Part shown: positions 33,137 through 42,412 of the stretch, piece after piece
Layout of the letters: each line of letters opens with the position of its first letter
Position numbering within the stretch: position 1 is the first letter of the stretch
Assembly: GCA_013388645.1 (NCBI GenBank)
Contig: JACAEV010000112.1
Location: 1-53,737, forward strand
Direction: 5' to 3'
From: Syntrophaceae bacterium
GTDB lineage: Bacteria; Desulfobacterota; BSN033; UBA1163
DNA: 53,737 nt
Made by a program: the position numbers and the translations under genes
The notes under the pieces: model-generated
Database searches by the model: none
The model's input: the letters and a program-made list of their open reading frames with translations, nothing else
What the model was told of the DNA's origin: nothing

Positions 33137-33346
33137 ATGGAAGAGAAGGAAGAATCCCCACAGAATGTGGGCAATGAGCAAGAGAAAAGGCGAGAGATTG
33201 ATCTCAATACGCTTTTCCCCTCGAAGGGTTATGATTTAAACCGCCTTTTCCCCGATGAGGGAACGAAGAAACTTCTTTACGAGCTGAGGCGAAACAAACG
33301 GGATATTGAACGATTTATCAAAAGCCTTCATGTTGAGGAGGAGTAA
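33137..33346 (+). CDS. Small charged protein, first gene of zinc-ribbon operon
   Basis: A 69-residue cytoplasmic protein that I do not recognise. It is strongly acidic at the start, then carries two similar blocks (LNTLFPSKGYD and LNRLFPDEGTK), a small internal repeat, and ends in a basic helix (ELRRNKRDIERFIKSL). The ATG at 33137 has AGGAG 8 bases upstream; a GTG at 33131 is the alternative. Its stop is directly followed by the next ATG, so the pair is coupled. The internal repeat may be a peptide-binding motif; this is speculation. Confidence 0.65.
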   Translation: MEEKEESPQNVGNEQEKRREIDLNTLFPSKGYDLNRLFPDEGTKKLLYELRRNKRDIERFIKSLHVEEE

Positions 33347-33583
33347 ATGGAGTGCCCCCATTGTGGTTATCTATTAGCTTTTTCATCCTGTGCAGAATGC
33401 GGAGGAGAGATTCCTGCCAAGAGTCGTTACTGCTGTTGGTGTGGGAAAACAATAACGGTCGAGCAAGAGGAGACGGATTTGTCAGAAAGAAAATTGTGTA
33501 GTGATGGTTCTTGTGTTGGCACGATCAACGGAAAGGGATTTTGTAACATTTGTGGGAAACCTTACTTAAGTGAACCGGTCTAA
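33347..33583 (+). CDS. Double zinc-ribbon protein
   Basis: A 78-residue protein with ten cysteines in CxxC-type pairs: CPHC, CAEC, CCWC, CSDGSC and CNIC. Two zinc ribbons are likely, one of the zinc-ribbon_2 type (CPHCGYLLAFSSCAECG, CCWCGK). Such small proteins often help bind nucleic acid or protein partners. Its start overlaps nothing but follows the upstream stop without a gap, and GAGGAGGAG is placed at the end of the upstream gene. The two genes form one operon under the palindrome-bearing promoter. Function is unknown. Confidence 0.75.
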   Translation: MECPHCGYLLAFSSCAECGGEIPAKSRYCCWCGKTITVEQEETDLSERKLCSDGSCVGTINGKGFCNICGKPYLSEPV

Positions 33584-33661
33584 TTCTTTTTATAAATAGA
33601 CCAACCCCTTAACGGCATGACCATCGTCGGAAAACCTTTTTAATTCAGGGAATTGGTGACA

Positions 33662-33690
33662 TTGACAGGGAGGACGATAGTGATTATGTT
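33662..33690 (+). promoter_or_regulatory. Promoter of lon
   Basis: TTGACA (33662-33667), a 17-base spacer and TATGTT (33685-33690), 39 bases before the Lon start. This is a housekeeping-type promoter; I see no CIRCE or sigma-32 box. Confidence 0.55.
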
Positions 33691-33728
33691 ATTGGAGTAG
33701 GTTTAATTCATTCAATTTATAGGAGGAA

Positions 33729-36146
33729 ATGATGATATTTTTACCCAGAGGGGGGGCCGATCGAGATGAAAAAGGGAAGGACGATAAAGTCGTTGTTCCC
33801 CAGGAACTCCCCATATTACCATTGAGAGGGACGGTCCTATACCCTGACCTCATTCTACCTATCATGGTCGGCCGAAAGAAATCTGTAAAACTGGTGGATG
33901 ATGCGATGGATTCTGACCGCATTATCGGTGTGATCACTCAAAAAAGGTCTGAGATTGAAGATCCGAGAGAGTCAGATCTTTATTCTGTCGGTGTCGCTGC
34001 CCTTATTTTAAGGATGATCCGAGAATTAGATGGAAGTCAACGAGTGATCGTCCAGGGAGTTTCAAGGATCAAGGTCAAAGAATATATTCAGCGAGAACCT
34101 TATTTTAAGGCAAGAAGCGAAGTGATTGAAGAAGGTCTGGTCCAAGGGGTCGAGATCGAGGCCCTTATGATGAATTTGAAGAATCTTTTTCAAAGGGCCG
34201 TCGAGTTGGCTCCTTATCTTACGAGCGAATTAGGGACCATGGTCTCAAATATTAAATCACCTGCTATCCTCGCTGATTTGATTGCCTCGAACCTGAATAT
34301 CTCCACCACAGAAAAGCAGGGAATTTTGGAGACCTTCGATATTCGGGAACGATTGACCAAAGTTCATCTCTTTCTGAATAAGGAGGTTCAGGTCTTGGAA
34401 CTGGGCAACAAGATCCAATCACAGGTCAAAGAAGATATGGATCGAACCCAGAGGGAATACTATCTCCGAGAGCAATTAAAAGCGATCAAAAAGGAACTGG
34501 GGGAATTGGATGAACATTCCACCGAGATCAAAGAGCTGAAAGATAAGATTAAAAAGGCCAAGATGCCTCCCGAGGCGTTGGCAGCGGCGGAAAAGGAGTT
34601 GGATCGTCTGGCCAAGATCCCTCCAGCCTCTGCAGAATATACCGTCGCCAGAACCTATTTAGATTGGTTGGCAGAGCTTCCATGGTCTGAAACCACAGAG
34701 GATAATCTGGATATTGATAATGCTCAAAAGACATTGGATGAAGACCACTATGATCTGGAAAAGGTGAAGAAAAGGATTTTAGAATACCTGGCAGTAAGAA
34801 AACTAAAGGCAGATATGAAAGGACCGATCCTCTGCTTTGTGGGCCCTCCAGGGGTAGGAAAGACATCTCTCGGGAAATCGATCGCTCGAACCATGGGCCG
34901 TAAATTCATCCGGATCTCATTGGGGGGTGTTCGAGATGAGGCCGAGATCCGTGGACATCGCCGAACCTATGTTGGGGCACTACCCGGCCGGATCATTCAA
35001 GGAATCAAAAAAGCAGGGTCGAATAATCCGGTTTTCATGTTGGACGAAGTGGATAAGATTGGAATGGATTTTCGTGGAGATCCTTCCTCAGCCCTTCTGG
35101 AGGTGTTGGATCCTGAACAGAACTTTTCCTTTTCAGATCATTATATCGATGTCCCTTTTGATCTCCAGAAGGTGATGTTCATCACTACAGCAAATGTCTT
35201 GGATACCATCCCCCCTGCACTCAGAGACCGGATGGAAACGCTCGAGCTCCCTGGTTATAGCGAAGATCAAAAGATGATGATCGCTAAAGAGTTTTTAATC
35301 CCCAAGCAGATCAATGAACATGGATTGAGTTCGGACTACATCGAATTTCAAGATGCTGCCATTCAGACCATCATCAGTTCCTACACGCGAGAGGCCGGGG
35401 TTAGAAATTTGGAGAGAGAGATTGCGACCACATGTCGGGGAGTGGCTAAAGATGTGGCTCGGGGGATCAAAGAGAAGGTAGTGATCGGTCCAGAGAACCT
35501 GAATAAATTTTTGGGACCGGTTAAATATTTTCCTGAGGTGGCAGAACGGACATCTGATCCAGGGGTGGCAACGGGTTTGGCATGGACTCCTACCGGCGGT
35601 GATATCATCTTTGTGGAAGCGACGAAGATGAGAGGAGAGAAGGGGCTGACCTTGACAGGGCAATTAGGAGATGTGATGAAGGAATCCGCCCAGGCCGCAT
35701 TAGCCTATGTGCGGTCCAAGTCGAAAGAACTCAATATCGCGGAGGATTTTTTCGAAAAGAATGATATCCACATTCACGTCCCGGCTGGTGCTATTCCTAA
35801 AGATGGGCCATCAGCAGGGATCACGATGTTTGTGGCGCTGACCTCTCTATTGACCAACAAACCTGTACGAAATGATGTCGCCATGACAGGTGAAATTACA
35901 CTGAGAGGATTGGTTCTTCCAGTAGGAGGGATTAAAGAAAAGGTCCTCGCTGGGATGCGGGCCGGGATTCGGACCATCATCCTTCCAAAGAAGAATGAAA
36001 AAGATCTGGAGGAGATCCCCGAGCACATCCGAAATCAGATGAATTTCAAATTTATCCAGAGGATGGATGAGGCCATTGAACTGGCGCTCAAACCGACAGA
36101 GCCACTGAGCACAGAAAGAGAGACCTTTAGCGTTCCGGTGAGTTAA
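33729..36146 (+). CDS. lon: ATP-dependent protease Lon
   Basis: An 805-residue Lon protease, normal in length. The N-terminal LON substrate-binding domain (about 22-220; [14 protein letters not shown]) is followed by a coiled region, the AAA+ domain with [13 protein letters not shown] (about 372-384), and the protease domain with the catalytic Ser in [12 protein letters not shown] (about 695) and Lys in [10 protein letters not shown]. It should degrade damaged and regulatory proteins in the cytosol. The ATG at 33729 has AGGAGGAA immediately upstream; ATG at 33732 is an equal alternative. It has its own promoter. Confidence 0.97.
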   Translation: MMIFLPRGGADRDEKGKDDKVVVPQELPILPLRGTVLYPDLILPIMVGRKKSVKLVDDAMDSDRIIGVITQKRSEIEDPRESDLYSVGVAALILRMIRELDGSQRVIVQGVSRIKVKEYIQREPYFKARSEVIEEGLVQGVEIEALMMNLKNLFQRAVELAPYLTSELGTMVSNIKSPAILADLIASNLNISTTEKQGILETFDIRERLTKVHLFLNKEVQVLELGNKIQSQVKEDMDRTQREYYLREQLKAIKKELGELDEHSTEIKELKDKIKKAKMPPEALAAAEKELDRLAKIPPASAEYTVARTYLDWLAELPWSETTEDNLDIDNAQKTLDEDHYDLEKVKKRILEYLAVRKLKADMKGPILCFVGPPGVGKTSLGKSIARTMGRKFIRISLGGVRDEAEIRGHRRTYVGALPGRIIQGIKKAGSNNPVFMLDEVDKIGMDFRGDPSSALLEVLDPEQNFSFSDHYIDVPFDLQKVMFITTANVLDTIPPALRDRMETLELPGYSEDQKMMIAKEFLIPKQINEHGLSSDYIEFQDAAIQTIISSYTREAGVRNLEREIATTCRGVAKDVARGIKEKVVIGPENLNKFLGPVKYFPEVAERTSDPGVATGLAWTPTGGDIIFVEATKMRGEKGLTLTGQLGDVMKESAQAALAYVRSKSKELNIAEDFFEKNDIHIHVPAGAIPKDGPSAGITMFVALTSLLTNKPVRNDVAMTGEITLRGLVLPVGGIKEKVLAGMRAGIRTIILPKKNEKDLEEIPEHIRNQMNFKFIQRMDEAIELALKPTEPLSTERETFSVPVS

Positions 36147-36215
36147 GACTCTAAATTTCATTACCTCCTTTTCCGATGCTTACCTGGAGTTTCAGCTTCT
36201 CGTCTGAGGCCAATC

Positions 36216-37442
36216 GTGGATTTTCCAAAGCTTAGATCCATCCATATCTTTCCAATCCAACGTTCTGGACAGACAATGCTCTGTCTTCAAGATCCACAAA
36301 ACATCAGTGAGAAGGCCCTTTTTTTGTCCCCTCCTCTTTATTTCATCATTTCTCTTTTTGATGGGCAGCATTCGCTTTTGGATATCCAGACTGAATATAT
36401 GAGAAGGTTTGGAGAATTTCTTTATACAGAGAAACTGGAGGAGATCATCACTCAATTGGAGGAAGCTTTCTTTCTCGAAGGGGAACGATTTCAAGAGGCA
36501 TTGAGGCAAAAAGAGGAGGATTTTAAAAGGGCTCCATTGCGGGAAGCGATGTTTGCCGGGAAAAGTTACGAGGGGAATCCAGAAAAATTGAGGGTTCAAC
36601 TTGAAAGGTATTTTACAGGGGTAGAGGGTCCAGGGGCTCTTGGAGAAAAGTCAGGGGGAGGAGGTTTAAAGGGAGTGGTTGCACCCCACATCGATTTTCA
36701 AAGGGGGGGATATTGCTATGCCTTTGCCCACCGGGAGATATGGGAGAAGAATTCTTCCCATTGCTTTATCATTTTTGGGACGGCCCACACTTCCATGGAC
36801 AATCCCTTTTGCATGACACGGAAGGATTTCGTCACCCCATTAGGGACGTTGAATGGAGACAGGGAATTGGTGGAGGCGATCCAATCCCGATGTCCTTATG
36901 ACCTGTTTAGAGATGAAGGGGTGCAGCGAAGCGAGCATTCCATTGAATTTCAATGTGTTTTTCTTAGGTATCTTTATCCAGAACCCATCCCACTAAGAGT
37001 CGTCCCTATCCTGAGCGGATCCTTTCATGAGGTGATTGAGCAAGGCATTTCACCCATGGCATTCAAATCCATCCACCAGTTCATCCATGCCCTAAAAGAG
37101 GCTGTTTCATCCATGGGGAGAGAGGTTTGTTATATCGCCAGTGCCGATCTTTCTCACATGGGGCTTCAATTTGGAGATCGAGAAGGCATGAACGAATATG
37201 GGCTCAGAATCCTCTCTCAACAAGACCAAGAGATGTTGGAATATGTGGAAAGGGTGGATGAGGAGGGGTTCTTTTCATCCGTCGCAAGGGAGAAAGATCG
37301 AAGGAAAATCTGTGGTCTTCCTGCCATCTATGCCATGTTGAAAACCCTCGAACCCAAGGAGGGGAAGCTCCTCAAATATGGTCAGGCTTTTACTCCAGAG
37401 ACCCAATCCGCCGTCACTTTTGCCAGCCTTGCGTTCTACTAA
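36216..37442 (+). CDS. amrB: AmmeMemoRadiSam system protein B (MEMO1 family)
   Basis: A 408-residue protein. The N-terminal 140 residues are a helical extension of the kind found in bacterial AmrB proteins. The MEMO domain (about 148-408) has VAPHIDFQRGG, FGTAHTSMDNPFC, SEHSIEFQ and SADLSHMG, with the conserved His/Asp residues of the dioxygenase-like fold. MEMO proteins are often found with AmrA and a radical SAM AmrS, neither of which is in this window. The start is a GTG at 36216 with GAGG about 8 bases upstream. The biochemical role is unsettled in the family. Confidence 0.9.
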   Translation: MDFPKLRSIHIFPIQRSGQTMLCLQDPQNISEKALFLSPPLYFIISLFDGQHSLLDIQTEYMRRFGEFLYTEKLEEIITQLEEAFFLEGERFQEALRQKEEDFKRAPLREAMFAGKSYEGNPEKLRVQLERYFTGVEGPGALGEKSGGGGLKGVVAPHIDFQRGGYCYAFAHREIWEKNSSHCFIIFGTAHTSMDNPFCMTRKDFVTPLGTLNGDRELVEAIQSRCPYDLFRDEGVQRSEHSIEFQCVFLRYLYPEPIPLRVVPILSGSFHEVIEQGISPMAFKSIHQFIHALKEAVSSMGREVCYIASADLSHMGLQFGDREGMNEYGLRILSQQDQEMLEYVERVDEEGFFSSVAREKDRRKICGLPAIYAMLKTLEPKEGKLLKYGQAFTPETQSAVTFASLAFY

Positions 37443-37448
37443 ACAGTA

Positions 37449-37552
37449 ATGAGTTCGGAGTTCAGAGTTCGGAGGGGTAAACCTAAGAAAAATTCCCAAC
37501 CAAATATTTTTAACGAGATACTCCGAACTACAAACTATTCACTCCGAACTAT
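37449..37552. terminator. Two-way word-repeat hairpin (copy C)
   Basis: GAGTTCGGAGTTCAGAGTTC (from about 37450) pairs with CTCCGAACTACAAACTATTC and a further CTCCGAACT (about 37521-37549). It lies between two convergent genes and shares wording with copies at 30803 and 33004. Confidence 0.6.
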
Positions 37553-37564
37553 TTGCGAAGCAAA

Positions 37565-37804
37565 TCAGGAGGGTTTTTGTTTTAATTTTTCGATGGAGGG
37601 GTAGAGTTCGGAAAGTTTTTTCTCTACGTCTTGGGGAAGATCAACTTGGAGATTGAGAATCTTTTCCCTGAGGAGGGCTAAAGCGCCTAATTTTTCACTC
37701 ACTTCTTTTGGAGTGATCCGGCTCAGTCTTTTCGAAACCTCTTTTACTTCCTCGTTGAGGAATTCAACCAGTTTTAAAATCTCGAGAATCTTTTTTTGAG
37801 ACAT
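37565..37804 (-). CDS. Small helical protein
   Basis: A 79-residue protein, almost entirely helical and rich in Lys, Glu and Leu, with a probable coiled coil over residues 3-50 and a PxDVEKKLSELYP segment. I do not recognise it. The ATG at 37804 has AGGAGGGG about 7 bases upstream. It converges with the AmrB gene across a hairpin. Confidence 0.65.
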   Translation of the reverse strand: MSQKKILEILKLVEFLNEEVKEVSKRLSRITPKEVSEKLGALALLREKILNLQVDLPQDVEKKLSELYPSIEKLKQKPS

Positions 37805-37875
37805 CTGAATTCCCCTCCTCTGAGTTATCTCACCATACCTGATTTGGGATAAGATTTCAAGGAATTTTATCCACT

Positions 37876-37941
37876 TTACTCATTTATCACTTCTTCTCTT
37901 TTAAAATCCGATAGGCTGTGGCCCTCTGCTTCTTCTAAAAT
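37876..37941 (-). pseudogene. Remnant copy of the transglutaminase gene tail
   Basis: Read on the minus strand these 22 codons give ILEEAEGHSLSDFKREEV and INE before a TAA. The end of the neighbouring transglutaminase gene reads GLEKAEGPSLSKFEREEV and LED before its stop, with 15 of 21 residues equal. It looks like the only surviving piece of a second copy, in a gap between 37805 and 37993. Confidence 0.65.
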
Positions 37942-37944
37942 AAA

Positions 37945-37967
37945 GTCAAGAATAAAGATTTGACCCC
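37945..37967. repeat. Short palindromic repeat GTCAA...TTGAC, copy 2
   Basis: GTCAAGAATAAAGATTTGAC followed by CCC. It nearly matches the copy at 17471-17492 and lies between the transglutaminase gene and its tail remnant. Confidence 0.45.
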
Positions 37968-37993
37968 ACTTTAACGACAAGACCAGTAATGGT

Positions 37994-38692
37994 TTAGTCC
38001 TCTAAAACCTCTTCTCTTTCAAATTTCGAGAGGCTAGGCCCCTCGGCTTTTTCGAGTCCTTTTATCCATGTGTTGACACGATCCTCCCCGTAGGCTTTTT
38101 TCCAAGCATCAACGATTTCATCCACAGGGATATCTGCATAGACCCCACGAAACGCCACATATTCCATAAATTTTTGTTTCTGCAAATTATAGGGTTGAAA
38201 AAGGGAGTCTTCACGGCCATTAAATTCAAGGGGTGGCACATGATGTTTTATACAAAGTTCTCTGTTAAAAGCAGGAGTGGCCTTCACCCACTTCCCCTCA
38301 AGATAGAGCTCTACAAAACCATGACAAACAAAGAGATCCGTTCCCATGAAATCAACAAGTTGCTGTGTGGTAAGGTGGTTACGGACATCCGCCAACCCGA
38401 CACGCGAAGCAATGCCACAGGTTCTCCCTAAAGCGCAAAGAAGGGAGGCTTTGGGGACGCAGAAACTTTTACCACGGTTGAGCACATAGCTCGCGCGATA
38501 ATGCTCCGGCGAATAAAAGGGAGAGTAGGGATCATATAGAATCATATCACGAACGGCATAATATAGTTTGATCGCTATCTCAATTGGGTCTTTGCTTTGG
38601 CCAATGGTCTTGATTGCAAAGTCCCTGATACTTTTATGATCGCTATCAATAATCGGTGTCGCGATTAGGTATGGCGTATGATCTTGATCCAA
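37994..38692 (-). CDS. Transglutaminase-like superfamily protein
   Basis: A 232-residue protein with the papain-like transglutaminase core. The catalytic Cys lies in RGKSFCVPKASLL (about 73), the His in FVCHGFVELYLEGKW (about 126) and an Asp/Asn-type residue in KATPAFN. A Y-rich block (YDPYSPFYSPEHYRA) precedes it. No signal peptide is visible, so it is likely cytoplasmic. Family members are peptidases or amidases more often than true transglutaminases. The start is a TTG at 38692 with GAGGG about 8 bases upstream. It lies 76 bases after the ECF T-component gene and may belong to that transcript. Confidence 0.82.
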   Translation of the reverse strand: MDQDHTPYLIATPIIDSDHKSIRDFAIKTIGQSKDPIEIAIKLYYAVRDMILYDPYSPFYSPEHYRASYVLNRGKSFCVPKASLLCALGRTCGIASRVGLADVRNHLTTQQLVDFMGTDLFVCHGFVELYLEGKWVKATPAFNRELCIKHHVPPLEFNGREDSLFQPYNLQKQKFMEYVAFRGVYADIPVDEIVDAWKKAYGEDRVNTWIKGLEKAEGPSLSKFEREEVLED

Positions 38693-38768
38693 TCTCCACC
38701 CTCATCGAAATAATTTATTATAACCCTTTACTTCAATATTCCACCATTTCATGGAAAAGACAAGGACC

Positions 38769-39563
38769 TTAGAGTCGTCGAGGTAGAATCGCACCGAGAT
38801 GCAACCCAATTCGAAGGTAGAGCAATGCTCCAAGGACCAAAATAAGCAGAATAAGCACCCCATAATCTATTCCTCGCATATGTGGTTCATAGTAAAGGGT
38901 ACGTTTTGATTCAGGGCTAAACCCCTTCGATTCTAAAGCCATGGCTAAAAGATTGGTGTGGCGGATGGCGTAAATGAAGAGAGGCACAGCTTGGGGAATG
39001 AACTTACTCAGCCGGCTAAAGATGTTTCCAGATTCGAGATCCAATCCCCGTGATATTTGAGCTTGGATGATGGTGGCTCCTGCACCGGCGAAGGTCGGTA
39101 CAAGTCTTAAGGCAGTTGAGAGAGCAAAAGCAATGGCATAAGGACACCCCATTCGAATGAGACCATTGGTGATTTCCTCATTTCGGGTGGTTGAAAGAAA
39201 GATCAGACCGGTGCCTACAAAGGTGGCCAAACGCAGTCCCATGGCAATGCCATAAAGAAGGGATTCTTGGCTCACCTGAATGGATCGAAATGACCACAAG
39301 AGGGTTGGTCCTTTGACAAAAAAGGGCCACATGACCGTGCTGAAGATAATGAGAAGTGCAAGGATCAATCGGAGACGCCAGAAGTTTTTCAATGCCCTGG
39401 CTGAGACGGCGATCCATGTGACACCCAAACTGATAGCCGCCATATAAAAGGGATGATTGAAACATAAACAAATGGAGAAGATGATCAACACACCAATCAT
39501 CTTTGTCCGTGGGTCAAGGCGATGAAGCCAGGTATCTTGATCAAGGTAGAGAAAAATGTTCAT
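38769..39563 (-). CDS. ecfT: Energy-coupling factor transporter T component
   Basis: A 264-residue membrane protein with five to six helices, of the EcfT/CbiQ family. It couples the ATPases to the substrate-binding S component. The two short ARG-type coupling motifs appear as AQISRGLDLES and ALESKGFSPES, the second with Ser-Lys in place of the usual Ala-Arg. The N-terminal DQDTWLHRLDPRTKMI is the standard opening. It follows the fused ATPase gene by about 90 bases that contain an inverted repeat. Confidence 0.9.
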   Translation of the reverse strand: MNIFLYLDQDTWLHRLDPRTKMIGVLIIFSICLCFNHPFYMAAISLGVTWIAVSARALKNFWRLRLILALLIIFSTVMWPFFVKGPTLLWSFRSIQVSQESLLYGIAMGLRLATFVGTGLIFLSTTRNEEITNGLIRMGCPYAIAFALSTALRLVPTFAGAGATIIQAQISRGLDLESGNIFSRLSKFIPQAVPLFIYAIRHTNLLAMALESKGFSPESKRTLYYEPHMRGIDYGVLILLILVLGALLYLRIGLHLGAILPRRL

Positions 39564-39578
39564 ACAACATTATCCTTT

Positions 39579-39648
39579 GCAAACTGAAAGATGAAAAATT
39601 CAAAATACCTTTCAATCTTCAATTCAAACTTGAATTTTTCAGTTTGCA
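39579..39648. repeat. Inverted repeat in the ECF transporter operon
   Basis: GCAAACTGAAA...AATTCAA (39579-39602) pairs with TTGAATTTTTCAGTTTGC (39631-39648); the left arm has a 7-base insertion. It sits between the ATPase and T-component genes. Confidence 0.55.
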
Positions 39649-39652
39649 TTTT

Positions 39653-41347
39653 TCAATTTGCATCGGGTTTATGCTCCTTTAATTCTTTTACCAACTGTTC
39701 TACCGTGAGGGCCTCCGTGCCCAACCAGTTGCTCAATCTTACAAGCGAAGGTGGAGAGAGCGAGGCTTCTGCCATTTGGGCTTCGTTTGCAAAGACCGAA
39801 CGGGTGGGCCCATCTAATAAAATACAGCCCTCTTTTATGACAATCGTTCGACGGCCATATTCAGCGGCCACCCACATGGAATGGGTAATGATGATGATGG
39901 TGTGCCCCTGTTGGTTTAAACGTTTTAACATTTCCATCATGTTCCGTTGATGTGGATAGTCAAGGCCGGTGGTTGGTTCATCGAGGACGATCACCTGGGG
40001 TTGAGCGGTTAGGACCGAAGCCACAGCCACACGTTGCCTCTCCCCTTTAGTCAAAGCAAAAGGGATTTTCTGCTCATATCCCTGCAAACCCACGGCTTCC
40101 AAAGCCTCCGCCACACGCCTCTCAATTGTTTTAACAATTTCGCCTTGCATCTTAAGCCCAAAGCCCACTTCCTCGGCGACTGTCCTGGCAAAGATTTGGT
40201 GATCCGGATTTTGAAATACATATCCCACGAATCTTGCTAACTCTCGATGGCTATAGTCCGTGGTGGGTTTCCCCTTCACCCACATACGTCCAGAGGTAGG
40301 TTTGAGCAAACCATTGAAGTGCTTGGCCAGGGTTGTTTTACCAGATCCATTTTGGCCCAAAAGGGCAATGAATTCGCCTTCACGGATAGAGAGATTAATC
40401 CCTTTCAGTGCCTCGACGTGGTAAGTGGGATAGAGGTATTTTAATTCGTCAGCATTGAGAATTGGCGAACCGATGGTGTTGCCCATTGAGACTGTCTTGA
40501 ACTTTGGTTTACGGCGTTGAGTTAAATTGTACTTCTGAATGAGTTCGATCGCATTTTCCGCTGTTAAAGGATTTCCAGGCCAGTTCATCAAATGGAATAG
40601 TTCTACCATTGGTAGCGCTTTGATCCCACATGACTCCATCTCAGGGAGGTTCACGAGGATTTCCGAAGGGGGTCCCTGTGCAGCAATCTGACCTTCACGC
40701 ATCAGCCACACCTGATCCGCCGTGACCGCGACTTCCGGTTCATGATCCACGATGAGAAGCGTGCGGCCCTCTTCCCGGATATTTTTAGCCACCGAGATGA
40801 CCTCTTTTTGGCTTAAGGGATCAAGGTCAGTGGTGGGTTCATCCATGACCAGGATGTTCGATTCCAATGTCAGGACCGAACCGATGGCGAGGCGTTGCTT
40901 CTGCCCTCCGGAAAGGCTCGCTGGCTCACGATTGCGGAGTTTTTCTAAACCAACGTAAGTCAGGTACCGTTTAATCCGTCGCTCAATCTCAGAACGAGGA
41001 AGACATTGGTTTTCTGGCCCAAAAGCCATTTCCAATTCCACATTGGTGGAAAAGAGTTGCGCCTCAAAGTCTTGAAGGACCAGACCAACGAGGCGTGACA
41101 TCTCTGCCACTCGCTGTCGTGTCGTATCTTGCCCTTTGATCAGGACACGTCCTTGAAATTGGCCGCGAAAGAATTTTGGGACAAGGGCATTGAGGCTAAA
41201 GCAAAGTGTCGATTTTCCTGCTCCACCATAACCCATGATGACGATGAAACTTCCTTCTTTAATTTGGGCTTGGATATTTTGCAGGGCAGGTCGTTTCATC
41301 CCCTGATAGGTAAATGTCAGATCTTCGATGGAAATGGCGATACCCAT
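39653..41347 (-). CDS. Fused ECF transporter ATPase (A-A')
   Basis: A protein of about 564 residues with two ATPase domains of the CbiO/EcfA type in tandem. The first (about 1-230) has MGYGGAGKSTL, LSGGQKQRLAIGSVL and LVMDEPTTDLD. The second (about 300-540) has LGQNGSGKTTL, an ALTKGERQRVAVASV signature and IVLDEPTTGLD. The second signature lacks the SGG core (TKGER), so the two sites are not equal. ECF modules use two ATPases; here one gene supplies both. The start chosen is the ATG at 41347 (MGIAISIEDLTF), since the in-frame extension to 41449 runs into a repeat-rich gap. Confidence 0.9.
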   Translation of the reverse strand: MGIAISIEDLTFTYQGMKRPALQNIQAQIKEGSFIVIMGYGGAGKSTLCFSLNALVPKFFRGQFQGRVLIKGQDTTRQRVAEMSRLVGLVLQDFEAQLFSTNVELEMAFGPENQCLPRSEIERRIKRYLTYVGLEKLRNREPASLSGGQKQRLAIGSVLTLESNILVMDEPTTDLDPLSQKEVISVAKNIREEGRTLLIVDHEPEVAVTADQVWLMREGQIAAQGPPSEILVNLPEMESCGIKALPMVELFHLMNWPGNPLTAENAIELIQKYNLTQRRKPKFKTVSMGNTIGSPILNADELKYLYPTYHVEALKGINLSIREGEFIALLGQNGSGKTTLAKHFNGLLKPTSGRMWVKGKPTTDYSHRELARFVGYVFQNPDHQIFARTVAEEVGFGLKMQGEIVKTIERRVAEALEAVGLQGYEQKIPFALTKGERQRVAVASVLTAQPQVIVLDEPTTGLDYPHQRNMMEMLKRLNQQGHTIIIITHSMWVAAEYGRRTIVIKEGCILLDGPTRSVFANEAQMAEASLSPPSLVRLSNWLGTEALTVEQLVKELKEHKPDAN

Positions 41348-41503
41348 AAAATTGGTTTTTAGTATATGGGTTAGGGTTAGAGAGCCCGTCTCGTTTAAGG
41401 TTAAAAGGTTAAGGTAAAGGGTAATATGTTTTTGAGACGAAAAACTCAACCCAGTAACGAAACCGGCCTCTTTACCTTGATCTCTAAACGATTATCGTTC
41501 TGT

Positions 41504-42250
41504 TTACAGCAAGAGGCTCCCAAGGATAATGGCAATGGCGGAGATCCAGCCGATTGTTGTTTCTGAAAAATCAGTGATCATCCCGCCCAAGAGGCCAAAA
41601 ATTGAAGCCACTGTCACCAGCCATGCGCCAATAGGTCCGGTCCGAGGCAGGCCAATATCATTCTCATCCATCACATCAGCCCAGAATAGACCCAGCGATT
41701 GTTTGGTGACGCTGTAGACGGAGAGGAGCAGGAGAAATCCGATCCAACTGGCGATGGTATCGTTCAGGGTGATGATTTTGATGAGGATGGGATAGGGTAC
41801 AATTCCCAAAGTATCCGCAGCGATGCTGATGATCACAGCGCATGCAGCACTGGAGATAAAGGCGATGAGAATGTAGCTCACCCAACAACGCCAACTCTGC
41901 GATCTCCATTCTCGCGATTTTACGGAGAGAGGGAATAAAGTCATCCACATCGTGTAGGGCAAATAGCCCAGCAGAAAATTGCCTACAAAACCTGCAACGG
42001 AAGTCGGACCCAGCGTTCCCCCGAAAATGTCGCCAATGAGATTGCCGATTGCCGTTCCCCAGGCCCCAGCCGGGCCAAAAAGTAATCCGAACACCATCGG
42101 AAAGATATTGGCAACTCGCACTTCCGTAATTCCCGGTATAATAGGAATGGCAGTTTTAAAGGCGACCAGCGCTGCCCCGTAGATCGCTGCACAGACGGCC
42201 ACCAGAATAATCATTCGCGTGTTTTTCCACATTCTCATGGCAGCCTTCAT
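41504..42250 (-). CDS. ECF transporter substrate-binding (S) component
   Basis: A 248-residue membrane protein with about six helices. The stretch EVRVANIFPMVFGLLFGPAG then GAWGTAIGNLIGDIFGG is the glycine-rich S-component signature of the broader QueT/ThiT/BioY group. Substrate is not clear; the patterns resemble a family found for several vitamins or precursors. The ATG at 42250 has GGGAG about 7 bases upstream (MKAAMRMWKNT). It is the first gene of the S-AA'-T transporter operon and probably sets its specificity. Confidence 0.85.
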   Translation of the reverse strand: MKAAMRMWKNTRMIILVAVCAAIYGAALVAFKTAIPIIPGITEVRVANIFPMVFGLLFGPAGAWGTAIGNLIGDIFGGTLGPTSVAGFVGNFLLGYLPYTMWMTLFPLSVKSREWRSQSWRCWVSYILIAFISSAACAVIISIAADTLGIVPYPILIKIITLNDTIASWIGFLLLLSVYSVTKQSLGLFWADVMDENDIGLPRTGPIGAWLVTVASIFGLLGGMITDFSETTIGWISAIAIILGSLLL

Positions 42251-42412
42251 TTCATTCTCCCTATCGTATTGGAATTTACTAAATTGGGATACGGGAGTCA
42301 ATAAGATTCAATCAACCTGGAATTTCAGACCTCTTGACGCAGATCGATCTACTGACTTATGATGGGAATCAATTTAAATCAGGAACAAATTCCCCTTGAG
42401 AAGGAAACGATC

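Noticed and set aside
41348-41449. 34-residue extension of the fused ECF ATPase
   Set aside because: It runs through a repeat-rich intergenic stretch and precedes the normal ATPase opening.
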